The position numbers and the translations under genes are program-made. The notes under the pieces were generated by a model. That model was not told the DNA's origin, made no database searches, and saw only the letters and a program-made list of their open reading frames with translations. Below, in pieces: positions 32,582 to 41,318 of a stretch of 64,000 nucleotides of DNA; position 1 is the stretch's first letter; each line of letters starts with the position of its first letter. This DNA is from Mesorhizobium huakuii (GTDB taxonomy: Bacteria > Pseudomonadota > Alphaproteobacteria > Rhizobiales > Rhizobiaceae). The stretch lies in assembly GCF_030160235.1 (NCBI RefSeq), contig NZ_BSNY01000047.1, positions 248,001-312,000 on the forward strand, written 5' to 3'.

Positions 32582-33523
32582 TCAGTTCTTCTTCAGGAAC
32601 TTGTCGATGTTTGCCGGGGTCACAAGCTGGAACGGCACGTAGACCTTGTGCTCGACCTTCTCGCCCTTGGACAGTTTCAGCGCCGCGTCCAGCGCGCCCG
32701 CGCCCTGGCCGGCCGCGTCCTGGAACACGGTTGCGTCGAGGTCGCCGGCCTGCATGGCCGCCAGCGCGTCCTGCGTGGCGTCGACGCCGCCGACGACAAC
32801 CGACTTCATGTCGATGTTGGCGGCCTTCATCGCCTGGATGGCGCCGATGGCGCTTTCGTCATTGTTGGCGATGACGCCGTCGAACTTCTTGCCGGTCGAC
32901 AGCCAGTTGGTCATCAGGTTCTGCGCCTCGTCGCGGTTCCAGTTCGAGGTCTGCTTGTCGATGATCTTGATGAAGCTGCAGTCCGGCGTGGCGATCACCT
33001 CTTCGATGTCCTTGGTGCGCTGCACGGCGGCCTGGTTGGAAAGCTCGCCCATGATCACATAGACATTGGCTTCCTTCTTGCCGGCTTCCTTGAACAGGCG
33101 GCAGACTTCCTTGGTCTCGAGCGTGCCGGAATCGGCTTCGTTCGAGGCGACGAAGGCTTGGTTGTCGGGCAGCGAGTTCACATTGACCGGCTCGCGGTTG
33201 ACATAGACCAGCGGGATCTTGGCGGCAGCCGCAGCGTCCGACATCGCCTGCGTGGCGGACGTATCGACCGGGTTGACGATGATGGCGTCGACGCCCGAAG
33301 CCGCGAAGTTCTTGATCTGGTCGAGTTGCTTGGCAACGTCGTTCTGTGCGTCTTCGACCTGCAGTTCGACGCCGCTCATGCCCTTGGCCTGGGCGATCAT
33401 GCCGTTGCGCAGCACGGTGAGGAAGTTGTCATCGAACTTGGCCATCGATACGCCGATCTTGGCGGCAAAAGCCGATGAACTCATCAGCGCCGCGAAGGCG
33501 ACGCCCAAAAGCAGTTTCTTCAT
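32582..33523 (-). CDS. Inositol-type ABC transporter substrate-binding protein
   Basis: This periplasmic protein of 313 residues has a Sec signal peptide (MKKLLLGVAFAALMSSSAFA) and a type I binding fold (KIGVSMAKFDDNFLTVLRNGM, IVNPVDTSATQAMSDAA, GVIANNDESAIGAIQAMKA). It is first in the operon binding protein-permease-ATPase-iolG-SDR. A candidate IolR operator overlaps its promoter, supporting inositol or a rhizopine-like inosamine as ligand. MocB of rhizopine uptake belongs to the same broad family. Confidence 0.9.
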   Translation of the reverse strand: MKKLLLGVAFAALMSSSAFAAKIGVSMAKFDDNFLTVLRNGMIAQAKGMSGVELQVEDAQNDVAKQLDQIKNFAASGVDAIIVNPVDTSATQAMSDAAAAAKIPLVYVNREPVNVNSLPDNQAFVASNEADSGTLETKEVCRLFKEAGKKEANVYVIMGELSNQAAVQRTKDIEEVIATPDCSFIKIIDKQTSNWNRDEAQNLMTNWLSTGKKFDGVIANNDESAIGAIQAMKAANIDMKSVVVGGVDATQDALAAMQAGDLDATVFQDAAGQGAGALDAALKLSKGEKVEHKVYVPFQLVTPANIDKFLKKN

Positions 33524-33703
33524 TGTATCTCTCCTCCACGTTTGGTGTCCGGTTGCACCGATTTATCCGGAATCCCCGATCTCCCCGGGGAATCTCTCCC
33601 TGATATCGCTTCGCTCCGTGTGGCATTCCCTGTCTGGGCTGGAACGCCAAGCCTCCGTCTGAAACAGACGTTCCGGAACGAAAGAACCAAAATGTACAGT
33701 TGG

Positions 33704-33736
33704 TGAAATATTTATTCCATTCCAGCGGAACGTCAA
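33704..33736 (-). promoter_or_regulatory. Promoter and candidate IolR operator of the inositol transporter operon
   Basis: On the minus strand TTGACG (33736-33731) and AAATAT (33713-33708) have 17-base spacing. The -10 box lies inside the palindrome TGAAAT-ATTT-ATTCCA (33704-33719), whose arms are identical to the site at 23274-23289 before iolC. The rest of this 298-base gap has a perfect 12-base palindrome CGTTCCGGAACG (33669-33680) and a small hairpin (33656-33670), but no gene. Confidence 0.6.
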
Positions 33737-33821
33737 GGGCGATTCCGTGGCCTACCGCCGGATTTTCGGATCGCTCTGATGGATTCTATCATTCCCGGCG
33801 GCTGTTCCCGCCCGCGAAAGG

Positions 33822-34853
33822 TCAGATATTTTCCGGCAGATAGATGTCGAAGGGCAGGAAGGTCTGGCCAGGCGCGTTGGCCGCGCCGGCTTCGATGGCA
33901 TGCACCATCCGATCGACCAGTTCGCGGCAGAGCGCGGCCAGCGGCGTCGAGATCACCATGGTGAGGATATTGTCGGCGAGCGCCGCGCGCGACTCGGCGT
34001 TGATCTCGTTGCAGACGACCACCGGCATATTTGCGGGCCTTGCCGCCCGCAGCGCTGAGACAGCGCCTTCCATACCACCGCCCGCGACGTAGCAGCCGGC
34101 AAGATCCGGATAACGCGCCAGGAGATCGATCATCGCATCATGGGTTACCTGGTTCGCTTCCAGATTGACCAGCGTTTCCAGCACGCTGAAGTCGGGTGCA
34201 TGCTCGCGGAAGAAAGAACGGAAGCCGATCTCGCGCAACTCGTGGCCATGGAAGCGATGGCTGCCGACGAAGAGGGCGACCTTGCCAGGCCGCCGCGCCG
34301 CCCTGGCGATCATCCAGGCCGCGGTGCGGCCGACCTTGCGGTTATCAAGGCCGACATAGCCCTCGCGGATACCGGCGGCAAAGTCGGACAGCAGCGAGAA
34401 GACCGGTTGCCCTCTGGCCTTCAACGCCTCGACCGCCGCCGTCAGGGTCGGATGGTCCGGGCCGACAACGGCGATGGCCCTCGATCTTGCCGCCAGCCTG
34501 CGCATCTGGGCGGCGATCTCGTCGGGGACAAGGGAACTGGCGAAGTCGATGGTTGCGGCGCCGCGGAACCGCTGCGATTGCGACACCGCCAGTTCGAGCT
34601 CCGCTGCGAAATCGCCGTAGAAGACATCGTTGCCTCGCAAGAGCAGGAAGCCGAGCCGGTACTCCGGCAATTCATGGCGCATCCGCTGCTTGATCAGGCC
34701 GGCCGCGTGATAGCCGATCTCGGTCGCGGTCTCATAGACGCGTCGCGCGGTCTCCTCACGCACCGGCAGGCGATTGTTGAGCACGCGGTCCACCGTGGCG
34801 ACGCTGACGCCGGAGATGCGCGCCAGATCTGTAATGGTCGGCCGTTTCGCCAT
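33822..34853 (-). CDS. LacI-family transcriptional regulator
   Basis: This regulator of 343 residues has the LacI helix-turn-helix at the very N-terminus (TITDLARISGVSVATVDRVLNNRLPVRE) and a periplasmic-binding-protein-like sensor domain (FLLLRGNDVFYGDFAAEL, VALFVGSHRFHGHELREIGFRS). The ATG at 34853 starts the DNA-binding domain correctly. It is divergent from the mocD-like gene and upstream of the inositol importer on its own strand, so it may control either. The ligand is probably an inositol derivative (inference). Confidence 0.88.
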   Translation of the reverse strand: MAKRPTITDLARISGVSVATVDRVLNNRLPVREETARRVYETATEIGYHAAGLIKQRMRHELPEYRLGFLLLRGNDVFYGDFAAELELAVSQSQRFRGAATIDFASSLVPDEIAAQMRRLAARSRAIAVVGPDHPTLTAAVEALKARGQPVFSLLSDFAAGIREGYVGLDNRKVGRTAAWMIARAARRPGKVALFVGSHRFHGHELREIGFRSFFREHAPDFSVLETLVNLEANQVTHDAMIDLLARYPDLAGCYVAGGGMEGAVSALRAARPANMPVVVCNEINAESRAALADNILTMVISTPLAALCRELVDRMVHAIEAGAANAPGQTFLPFDIYLPENI

Positions 34854-34902
34854 GATCGTCCTCGGTTCCGTTTGGCGGCACGGTACATCATTCTGATAGG
34901 AA

Positions 34903-34939
34903 ATGATAGAAACTATCTTTGTGATATTGAGTCTATCAT
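34903..34939. promoter_or_regulatory. TGATAG-rich operator region between lacI-type regulator and mocD
   Basis: ATGATAGA (34903-34910) and TCTATCAT (34932-34939) form an outer inverted repeat. Inside it GATAG-AAA-CTATC (34905-34917) is a perfect smaller palindrome, and TGATAG occurs again at 34894. This cluster in the 166-base divergent gap suggests several half-sites for the LacI-type protein. Confidence 0.45.
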
Positions 34940-35019
34940 GGGCAAGCGGTATTTTCAGGACGGGAGGCATATGGGCCACCGGCATTCGGCTGGGCGAGTG
35001 CCTTGCCGAGGAGGCAATC

Positions 35020-36111
35020 ATGACCGCTGCGCCGTCCCGGCGTGACTACAGCCTGATCGGCCGCGACGCCAAACTCGCGGTGGAAAACGGCCTGTCGGCG
35101 GCCGAGTGGTATCACACCGATGTGTCCCGCAAGCAGATGAAGGAGCTGATGCAGCGCTCCGACGGGCCGGCGATCCGCGACACCGCGATCTGGCTCGCCG
35201 CGCTCATCGCCAGCGGCGCCGGCGGTGCCTGGTTCTGGGGCAGTTGGTGGTGCGTGCCGTTCTTCTTCGTCTACGGCGTCCTCTACGGTTCATCGACGGA
35301 TTCACGCTGGCACGAATGCGGCCACGGTACGGCGTTCCGGACACAATGGATGAACGATGCGGTCTATCAGATCGCCTGCTTCATGATCATGCGCAATCCG
35401 GTGACCTGGCGCTGGAGCCACACGCGCCATCATACCGACACCATCATCGTCGGCCGCGATCCGGAAATTTCGGTCATGCGGCCGCCGGACCTGGTGCGTG
35501 CCCTCCTAGGCTTTGTCGGCGTGCTCGATGCCTGGCACGCGATGTCGGACATGCTGCGCAACGCCGCCGGCAACATCAGCGCCGCCGAAAAGACTTTCAT
35601 TCCCGAGCAGGAACAGGGCAGGGCGATCCGCATCGCCCGCATCTGGACCGCGATCTATGCCGTAACAATCGCTCTGGCGCTCTATTCCGGCTCGTTCCTG
35701 CCCTTGATGCTGGTCGGCCTGCCCAGGCTCTATGGCGCCTGGCATCATGTCATGGTCGGCCTGCTGCAGCATGGCGGCCTGGCCGACAATGTCATCGACC
35801 ATCGGCTGAACAGCCGCACCGTCTACATGAACCCGATCAGCCGCTTCATCTACTGGAACATGAACTACCATGTGGAGCATCACATGTTCCCGATGGTGCC
35901 CTATCACGCGCTGCCCAGGCTGCATGAACTGATCAAGCACGATCTGCCGGCGCCGACGCCGTCGATCCTGGCCGGCTACCGCGAGATGATCCCGGTCTTC
36001 CTGCGACAGCTGCGCAACGAGGACTATTTCCTCAAGCGCGAACTGCCGCCGACCGCCAGGCCGTACCGCGAGGAATTCCACGGCGATGCCGTCGCCGCAG
36101 CAGCGGAATGA
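35020..36111 (+). CDS. mocD: MocD-like membrane diiron oxygenase (fatty-acid-desaturase superfamily)
   Basis: This protein of 363 residues has the three histidine boxes of membrane diiron desaturases and hydroxylases: HECGHGT, HTRHHTD and HVEHHMF. Hydrophobic segments flank them. AGGAGG precedes the ATG at 35020 by five bases. A Rieske ferredoxin and a ferredoxin reductase follow, giving the complete electron chain O2-oxygenase, ferredoxin, reductase. The same trio is known as MocD-MocE-MocF in rhizobial rhizopine catabolism, where it is proposed to remove the O-methyl group of 3-O-methyl-scyllo-inosamine. Neighbouring inositol genes support that assignment, but a different methylated or lipid substrate cannot be excluded. 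Confidence 0.78.
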   Translation: MTAAPSRRDYSLIGRDAKLAVENGLSAAEWYHTDVSRKQMKELMQRSDGPAIRDTAIWLAALIASGAGGAWFWGSWWCVPFFFVYGVLYGSSTDSRWHECGHGTAFRTQWMNDAVYQIACFMIMRNPVTWRWSHTRHHTDTIIVGRDPEISVMRPPDLVRALLGFVGVLDAWHAMSDMLRNAAGNISAAEKTFIPEQEQGRAIRIARIWTAIYAVTIALALYSGSFLPLMLVGLPRLYGAWHHVMVGLLQHGGLADNVIDHRLNSRTVYMNPISRFIYWNMNYHVEHHMFPMVPYHALPRLHELIKHDLPAPTPSILAGYREMIPVFLRQLRNEDYFLKRELPPTARPYREEFHGDAVAAAAE

Positions 36112-36144
36112 TCGCGGCGAACCATCTAGACTCTTTGTTTCAGC

Positions 36145-36168
36145 GCAATTCCTTAGGGAATTGCTTTT
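36145..36168 (+). terminator. Hairpin with T-run between mocD and mocE
   Basis: GCAATTCC (36145-36152) and GGAATTGC (36157-36164) form a perfect stem with a TTAG loop, followed by TTTT. It looks like a weak terminator or part of a dispersed GCAATTCC repeat (compare 61790-61831). It could lower expression of mocE and mocF relative to mocD, or simply be a repeat remnant. Confidence 0.45.
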
Positions 36169-36179
36169 GGGAGGACCGA

Positions 36180-36494
36180 ATGAGCGACTGGGTCGAGGCC
36201 TGTGCTGCCGACGACATCGATGAAGAGGATGTGATGCGCTTCGATCATGGCGGGCGCACCTTCGCCATCTATCGCAGCCCCGACGACGAATATTTCGCCA
36301 CGGACGGGCTTTGCACGCATGAGAAGGTGCATCTGGCCGACGGTCTGGTGATGGACGACGTCATCGAATGCCCCAAGCACAACGGCCGCTTCAACTACAA
36401 GACCGGCGCGGCCAGGGGCGCCCCGGCCTGCGTCAACCTGAAAACCTATCCGGTCAAGGTCGACGCCGGCAAAGTGCTCGTTCAGATCGGATGA
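36180..36494 (+). CDS. mocE: MocE-type Rieske 2Fe-2S ferredoxin
   Basis: This Rieske-type ferredoxin of 104 residues has the cluster-binding motifs CTHEKVHL (Cys-x-His) and CPKHNGRFN (Cys-x-x-His), giving two Cys and two His ligands. It should carry electrons from the reductase to the diiron oxygenase encoded upstream. GGGAGG lies five bases before the ATG at 36180. Its end overlaps the start of the reductase gene by four bases. Confidence 0.9.
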   Translation: MSDWVEACAADDIDEEDVMRFDHGGRTFAIYRSPDDEYFATDGLCTHEKVHLADGLVMDDVIECPKHNGRFNYKTGAARGAPACVNLKTYPVKVDAGKVLVQIG

Positions 36495-37729
36495 CGGAGA
36501 TGGCGCGGGGAATGATCATCATCGGTGCCGGCGAATGCGGCGGGCGGGCAGCGCTCACGCTGCGCGACCTCGACTATGGCGGGCCGGTGACGCTGGTCGG
36601 CGACGAGCCGCATCCGCCCTACGAACGCCCGCCTCTGTCCAAGGAGGCGATGGCCGGCGACGCGCCGGAAATCAAGGCGATCGCCAGCGATGCGATGCTG
36701 GCCGAGAACTCGATCCGGCATATCCATTCCGTCCAGGCCGTAGCGATCGATCGCGCGGCGCATAATGTGCGCCTGTCAAACGGTTCGGTGCTGCCTTACG
36801 ACAAGCTCCTGCTGGCGACCGGCTCGACCCCGCGCAAGCTGCCGATGCCTGGCCTTGGCGCGCGCTGCGTGTACCTCAGAACCTTCGCCGATGCGCTGGC
36901 CATTCGCGGCCATCTCAGCGCCGGAAACCGCATTGCCGTCATCGGCGGCGGCTTCATCGGCCTGGAACTCGCCGCCGCTTCCCGCAAGCTCGGCGCCTCG
37001 GTCACCGTCATCGAGGCGCAGCCGCGCATCCTGATGCGTGGCGTTCCGGCCGAGATCGCCGAAATCATCCATCAGGCGCATGTCACCGAAGGCGTCGACA
37101 TACTGTGCGGCGACGGTATCGCTTCCATCGCCGACGACGGCAGGCAAGTGCGCGTGACGCTTGCCGGCGGGCGCGAAATCACTGCCGATCTTGCCATTAT
37201 AGGCATCGGCGCCGTGCCGGTGACCGGGCTCGCTGCCGAAGCCGGCCTGGCCATCGACAATGGCGTCACGGTCGATACCGAGCTGCGCAGCAGCGATCCC
37301 GACATCTTCGCCGCCGGCGACTGCTGTTCGTTCCCGCTCGCCGTCTATGGCGGGCGCCGCGTGCGGCTCGAGGCCTGGCGCAATGCGCAGGAGCAAGGCG
37401 CGCTTGCCGCGAAAAACATGCTCGGCGCCGGCGAGGCGCATGCGGCGGTGCCGTGGTTCTGGTCGGATCAGTACGGGCTCACCCTGCAGATCGCTGGGCT
37501 TTCGGACGAAGGCAAAAGCACTGTGCGCCGCGATCTCGGGGACGGCGCCTTCATCCTCTTCCATCTGGCCGAGGACGGCAGGCTCGTGGCGGCCAGCGGC
37601 ATCGGCCCCGGCAACGCGGTCGCCCGCGACATCCGGCTGGCCGAAATGCTGATCGGCAAGCAAGCCAAGCCGGCGCCGGAAGCGCTGGGATCACAGGCCG
37701 TCAAGCTGAAATCGTTGCTCGCGGCGTGA
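36491..37729 (+). CDS. mocF: MocF-type ferredoxin reductase (FAD/NAD)
   Basis: This flavoprotein of 412 residues has the FAD-binding motif IIIGAGECGGRAA at the N-terminus, a central NAD-binding motif AVIGGGFIGLELAAASRKLG near residue 150, and DIFAAGDCCSFP, the second FAD contact. A reductase C-terminal domain follows. It passes electrons from NAD(P)H to the Rieske ferredoxin. It is translationally coupled to mocE. Confidence 0.9.
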   Translation: MTEMARGMIIIGAGECGGRAALTLRDLDYGGPVTLVGDEPHPPYERPPLSKEAMAGDAPEIKAIASDAMLAENSIRHIHSVQAVAIDRAAHNVRLSNGSVLPYDKLLLATGSTPRKLPMPGLGARCVYLRTFADALAIRGHLSAGNRIAVIGGGFIGLELAAASRKLGASVTVIEAQPRILMRGVPAEIAEIIHQAHVTEGVDILCGDGIASIADDGRQVRVTLAGGREITADLAIIGIGAVPVTGLAAEAGLAIDNGVTVDTELRSSDPDIFAAGDCCSFPLAVYGGRRVRLEAWRNAQEQGALAAKNMLGAGEAHAAVPWFWSDQYGLTLQIAGLSDEGKSTVRRDLGDGAFILFHLAEDGRLVAASGIGPGNAVARDIRLAEMLIGKQAKPAPEALGSQAVKLKSLLAA

Positions 37730-37735
37730 AACGAT

Positions 37736-38695
37736 CTAGAACAGCGCCTTCAGCTCCGGCAGCTTGTCGTTGACCAGCCAGCCGTAATAATTCTCCTCCG
37801 GCAGTTTTTCCGGCTCGCCCGCGGCATGGCGCTTGTCGTTTTCCGCCTTCAGCGCATAGGCGCGCTGCTCCGGATTGCCGACATTGTAGAGCGTGGCGGT
37901 CAGCCCCGGATTGCCCGAAATGTCGAAGCCGGCGATGCTCTTGTAGGCATCGATGGATTTCCTGATCGTCGCGGCGACATAAGGCAGCGTCAGGTCGGGA
38001 TCCATGATGGTCTTGTAGACCGAATTGGGGTCGCCGACATCGAGCTTCGGCAGGCCCGACACCTTGTGCACGAGATCGCTCATCTGCAGCGCGGTCAGCG
38101 GGTTGAGCTGGCCGAGCCCGAAAGTCTGCCCGGCATAGTAGGGCTGGAAGAAGGTGGCGCCGAAACGGTCGTCGGGAAAGTCCTCGCCGCCGACGTTCTT
38201 GCCGCGAAACGAATGGTTCCAGACCTGTTCGCGGCATTCCCACAGGTCGTAGCTGTCCGACATCCCGGCGCATTTCTTGAATTCCGGCCGCTGCACGAAA
38301 TCGGTGATGTCCTCGCCTTCATAGGCGAAGGACAGCTTGCTGGAGAGATAGGAGATCGCCTTGACGTAATAGGTCTGCAGCCGGTCATAGGCGTCGACAT
38401 TGTAGGTGTGCTCGCCGACGATGGCGCCGACGATATGCATCGGATCGATGCCATAGGCGGCAGCGGCCTTCTTGATCTTGCCGCGCAGGTCTGGGTCGTT
38501 CTGCAGCAAGGCATAGACCTTGCGGTATTTCGCCTGGAACGTGGTGTTGGTTGCCTGCGTGCGCCGGCTCGAGGCGCCGGGAATGTCGGGCTGCTCGGCG
38601 TTGCGGTTTCCCGGCGGCACCAATGTCGCCGCATCGGCGGCGAACAGCGTCGCCGCCAGCGTCAAGCCGAGAATGACCAGAATGAGTTTTTTCAT
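37736..38695 (-). CDS. DUF1402-family exported protein
   Basis: This protein of 319 residues has a signal peptide (MKKLILVILGLTLAATLFAADA) and is probably periplasmic. The body contains AAAYGIDPMHIVGAIVGEHTYN and FGLGQLNPLTALQMSD, which recall lysozyme-like or lytic transglycosylase segments with a possible catalytic Glu in GEH. The family (DUF1402) is common in rhizobia and uncharacterised. A cell-wall role is only suggested. Its stop is seven bases from the convergent mocF stop. Confidence 0.8.
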   Translation of the reverse strand: MKKLILVILGLTLAATLFAADAATLVPPGNRNAEQPDIPGASSRRTQATNTTFQAKYRKVYALLQNDPDLRGKIKKAAAAYGIDPMHIVGAIVGEHTYNVDAYDRLQTYYVKAISYLSSKLSFAYEGEDITDFVQRPEFKKCAGMSDSYDLWECREQVWNHSFRGKNVGGEDFPDDRFGATFFQPYYAGQTFGLGQLNPLTALQMSDLVHKVSGLPKLDVGDPNSVYKTIMDPDLTLPYVAATIRKSIDAYKSIAGFDISGNPGLTATLYNVGNPEQRAYALKAENDKRHAAGEPEKLPEENYYGWLVNDKLPELKALF

Positions 38696-38782
38696 GCGCC
38701 GCCGCCTAGAGGTATTGCCGCGCAAACTAGGGTAGTGCTCTGGGTCGAGTCGAGAGCGCCCCTTCACCCGGCAGGTCGAAAG

Positions 38783-38808
38783 GTGGCCAGATGGTACCAT
38801 CTGGCCAC
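38783..38808. repeat. 26-base perfect palindrome
   Basis: GTGGCCAGATGGT and its exact complement ACCATCTGGCCAC abut with no spacer, centred on GGTACC. It lies 56 bases past the hslU stop and 88 bases before the DUF1402 start. As RNA it forms a strong hairpin that could terminate hslU. As DNA it looks like a dimeric-regulator operator for the DUF1402 gene. Confidence 0.75.
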
Positions 38809-38863
38809 ACATGATTGTTCTGCCGGTTGCCTGAACCGGCGCCGGACCAGCCGGCGCCGTGCT

Positions 38864-40174
38864 TTAAAGGATGAATCGCGACAAATCTGTGTTTCGCGAG
38901 AGGTCGCCGACATGCTTTTCCACATAGGCGGCGTCGATGGTGACCGATGTGCCGTTGCGGTCTGGCGCGTCAAACGAAATCTCGTCCAGCACCCGCTCCA
39001 TCACCGTCTGCAACCGCCGGGCGCCGATATTCTCGACACTGTCATTGAGGTCGACGGCAATGCCGGCCAGTGAATCGATGGCGTCGTCGGTGAAGGTCAG
39101 GTCGACCCCCTCGGTCTTCATCAGCGCGATATACTGCTTGATCAGGCTCGCTTCCGTCTCGGTCAGGATGCGGACGAAATCCTGCTTCTCCAGGGCCCGC
39201 AGTTCGACGCGGATAGGCAGGCGGCCCTGCAGTTCCGGCAACAGGTCGGACGGCTTCGAGACATGGAACGCGCCCGAGGCGATGAACAGTATGTGGTCCG
39301 TCTTCACCGGTCCGTATTTGGTCGCCACCGTGGTGCCCTCGACCAGCGGCAGCAGGTCGCGCTGCACGCCTTCGCGCGACGGGCCGCCGGAAATGTCGGA
39401 TCTCGCCGCGATCTTGTCGATCTCGTCGAGGAAGACGATGCCGTCATTTTCGGTTGCGTCGAGCGCCCGGCGAACCACCTCGTCCTGGTCGAGCAGCTTG
39501 TCGGACTCGTCGCTGACCAGCAGATCGTAGGATTCCTTCACCGTCGTCTTGCGCGACTTGGTCTTCTTGCCGCCCATCGCCTTCGACAGCATGTCGTTGA
39601 TGTTCAGCACGCCAATATTGGCGCCCGGCATGCCGGGGATCTCGAAGCCGGGCATGCCGCCATTGCCGGTATCGGCCACTTCGATCTCGATTTCCTTGTC
39701 GTCGAGTTCACCGTCGCGCAGCTTCTTGCGGAAGCTGTCGCGCGTCGCCGGGCTGGCGGTCTTGCCGACCAGCGCTTCCAGCACGCGTTCCTCGGCATTG
39801 ACGTGGGCGCGCGCCTTGACGTCCTCGCGCATCTTTTCGCGGACGAGGCCGATGGCGATCTCGACCAGGTCGCGGATGATCTGCTCGACGTCACGGCCGA
39901 CATAGCCGACCTCGGTGAACTTGGTGGCCTCGACCTTGACGAAAGGCGCGCCGGCCAGCCGCGCCAGGCGGCGCGAGATCTCGGTCTTGCCGACGCCGGT
40001 CGGCCCGATCATCAGGATGTTCTTCGGCATCACCTCTTCGCGCATCTGGCCTTCCAGCTGCTGGCGGCGCCAGCGGTTGCGCAAGGCGATGGCCACGGCG
40101 CGCTTGGCGTCCTTCTGGCCGATGATGAAGCGGTCGAGTTCCGAAACGATTTCGCGGGGAGAAAATGTGCTCAT
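38864..40174 (-). CDS. hslU: ATP-dependent protease ATPase subunit HslU
   Basis: This AAA+ unfoldase of 436 residues feeds proteins to the HslV peptidase in the cytoplasm. It starts [30 protein letters not shown]. Walker A is [10 protein letters not shown] near residue 60, Walker B is [12 protein letters not shown], and it ends with the conserved [10 protein letters not shown] tail that docks in HslV. The ATG at 40174 matches the family start. Two unrelated genes separate it from hslV. Confidence 0.97.
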   Translation of the reverse strand: MSTFSPREIVSELDRFIIGQKDAKRAVAIALRNRWRRQQLEGQMREEVMPKNILMIGPTGVGKTEISRRLARLAGAPFVKVEATKFTEVGYVGRDVEQIIRDLVEIAIGLVREKMREDVKARAHVNAEERVLEALVGKTASPATRDSFRKKLRDGELDDKEIEIEVADTGNGGMPGFEIPGMPGANIGVLNINDMLSKAMGGKKTKSRKTTVKESYDLLVSDESDKLLDQDEVVRRALDATENDGIVFLDEIDKIAARSDISGGPSREGVQRDLLPLVEGTTVATKYGPVKTDHILFIASGAFHVSKPSDLLPELQGRLPIRVELRALEKQDFVRILTETEASLIKQYIALMKTEGVDLTFTDDAIDSLAGIAVDLNDSVENIGARRLQTVMERVLDEISFDAPDRNGTSVTIDAAYVEKHVGDLSRNTDLSRFIL

Positions 40175-40178
40175 ATCA

Positions 40179-40778
40179 CTAAATTCCACTTTGCCACTGC
40201 TTGATGGCCTCGAACGGATGCAGCAGCATGATCACGTTGAGTGTCAGATTGTCCCGGATGAGATAGCCGGTACCCAGTTCGAAAAGGATGGCGAGGCTGA
40301 CGATCACCCATATAGGTAGCCTTCGCGCCATCACAAATCCCAGCACCATGGCCAGTGTGTCGGACACCGAATTGATGATGCTGTCGCCGTAATAGTCGAG
40401 CGAGATGGTGCCTGCGCGGTAGCGGTCGATGATGAACGGGCTGTTCTCCAGCAGCTCCCAGCCGCCCTCGATGAGGACTGCGAAGGCCAGCCGCAGGCCG
40501 ATCGGCGAACGCGGAAACAGGAACCTCGCCAAGGCATAGAACAGGAAGCCGTGGATGATGTGCGAGAAGGTGTACCAGTCGGAAATGTGCTGGGAATTCT
40601 CCGAACTGTTCACCACGCCATGCCAGAGTTTGACATAGCCGCAGGTGCAGATCGGCGTCCGGCCCATCAAATAGAGCGTCACGGCCTGGCCGATGATCAG
40701 GCCGGCAACGATCAGCAATCCCATCCGCCAGCTGTTTTCGTAGGCCGAGAGGTTTTTGTCCTCGCCGGATGCGTTCAT
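40179..40778 (-). CDS. DUF2585 (UPF0314) membrane protein
   Basis: This membrane protein of 199 residues has four or five hydrophobic segments and family features such as [51 protein letters not shown]-like text and [14 protein letters not shown]. The family is conserved in Rhizobiales and has no known function. It lies between hslU and a GNAT gene, with a four-base gap to each, so it is probably translated from the hslVU transcript. Confidence 0.88.
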   Translation of the reverse strand: MNASGEDKNLSAYENSWRMGLLIVAGLIIGQAVTLYLMGRTPICTCGYVKLWHGVVNSSENSQHISDWYTFSHIIHGFLFYALARFLFPRSPIGLRLAFAVLIEGGWELLENSPFIIDRYRAGTISLDYYGDSIINSVSDTLAMVLGFVMARRLPIWVIVSLAILFELGTGYLIRDNLTLNVIMLLHPFEAIKQWQSGI

Positions 40779-40781
40779 GCT

Positions 40782-41318
40782 TTATTGCCCCTCTTCCGCA
40801 TCGTCCTCGGCGTTGCCTTCTCCGGCATCGATCGCCATCAGCACGACGTCGCCGTAGACCGATTGCCTGCGGTCTATGGCCCGGAATCCGGCTTTTTCAT
40901 AGGCGCGGATGGCTCTGATGTTGGCGGGGTTGGGATCAATGATGACGCGGGGCACACCTTCCTCGAACAGATCCTCGATAAACTGTCTGGCGATGGCCGA
41001 GCCATGGCCGATGCCGACCAGCTCCGGCGGCCCGATCGACAAATCGATGCCGAGCGTGCCGAACGGCTGGTCGGCATAGGGATGGTCGTCTTCCAGATGC
41101 GGGTCGTAGCTCTGCAGATAGGCGATCGGCTTGCCGTCGAGTTCGACGATCAGCGGCTCGACCGAGATCGAGTCGATATGATCGCGAATCTCGGCGATTT
41201 CCGTCTCCGGATCGTTCCACCACTCGGCCAGATGCGGCTGGGCAAGCCAGCCGGCGATCATCGGCAGGTCTTTTTCGGTCACCGGCCGAAAATCGTAGCT
41301 AGCTTCTTGTTTGGCCAT
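40782..41318 (-). CDS. GNAT acetyltransferase, AAC(6')-like
   Basis: This acetyltransferase of 178 residues resembles aminoglycoside 6'-N-acetyltransferases and siderophore-type GNATs: FRPVTEKDLPMIAGWLAQPHLAEWW, GIDLSIGPPELVGIGHGSAIARQFI (acetyl-CoA loop), and DPNPANIRAIRAYEKAGF. It ends in an acidic tail. The start codon lies inside a dispersed palindromic repeat (41315-41380). A role in drug resistance is not implied; the natural substrate is unknown. Confidence 0.85.
   Translation of the reverse strand: MAKQEASYDFRPVTEKDLPMIAGWLAQPHLAEWWNDPETEIAEIRDHIDSISVEPLIVELDGKPIAYLQSYDPHLEDDHPYADQPFGTLGIDLSIGPPELVGIGHGSAIARQFIEDLFEEGVPRVIIDPNPANIRAIRAYEKAGFRAIDRRQSVYGDVVLMAIDAGEGNAEDDAEEGQ

Noticed and set aside
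31421-33478. Long open frame on the plus strand opposite the inositol transporter genes
   Set aside because: It spans two well-recognised minus-strand genes, has low-complexity Asp/His/Arg-rich translation and no motif. It is a shadow of GC-rich codon bias.
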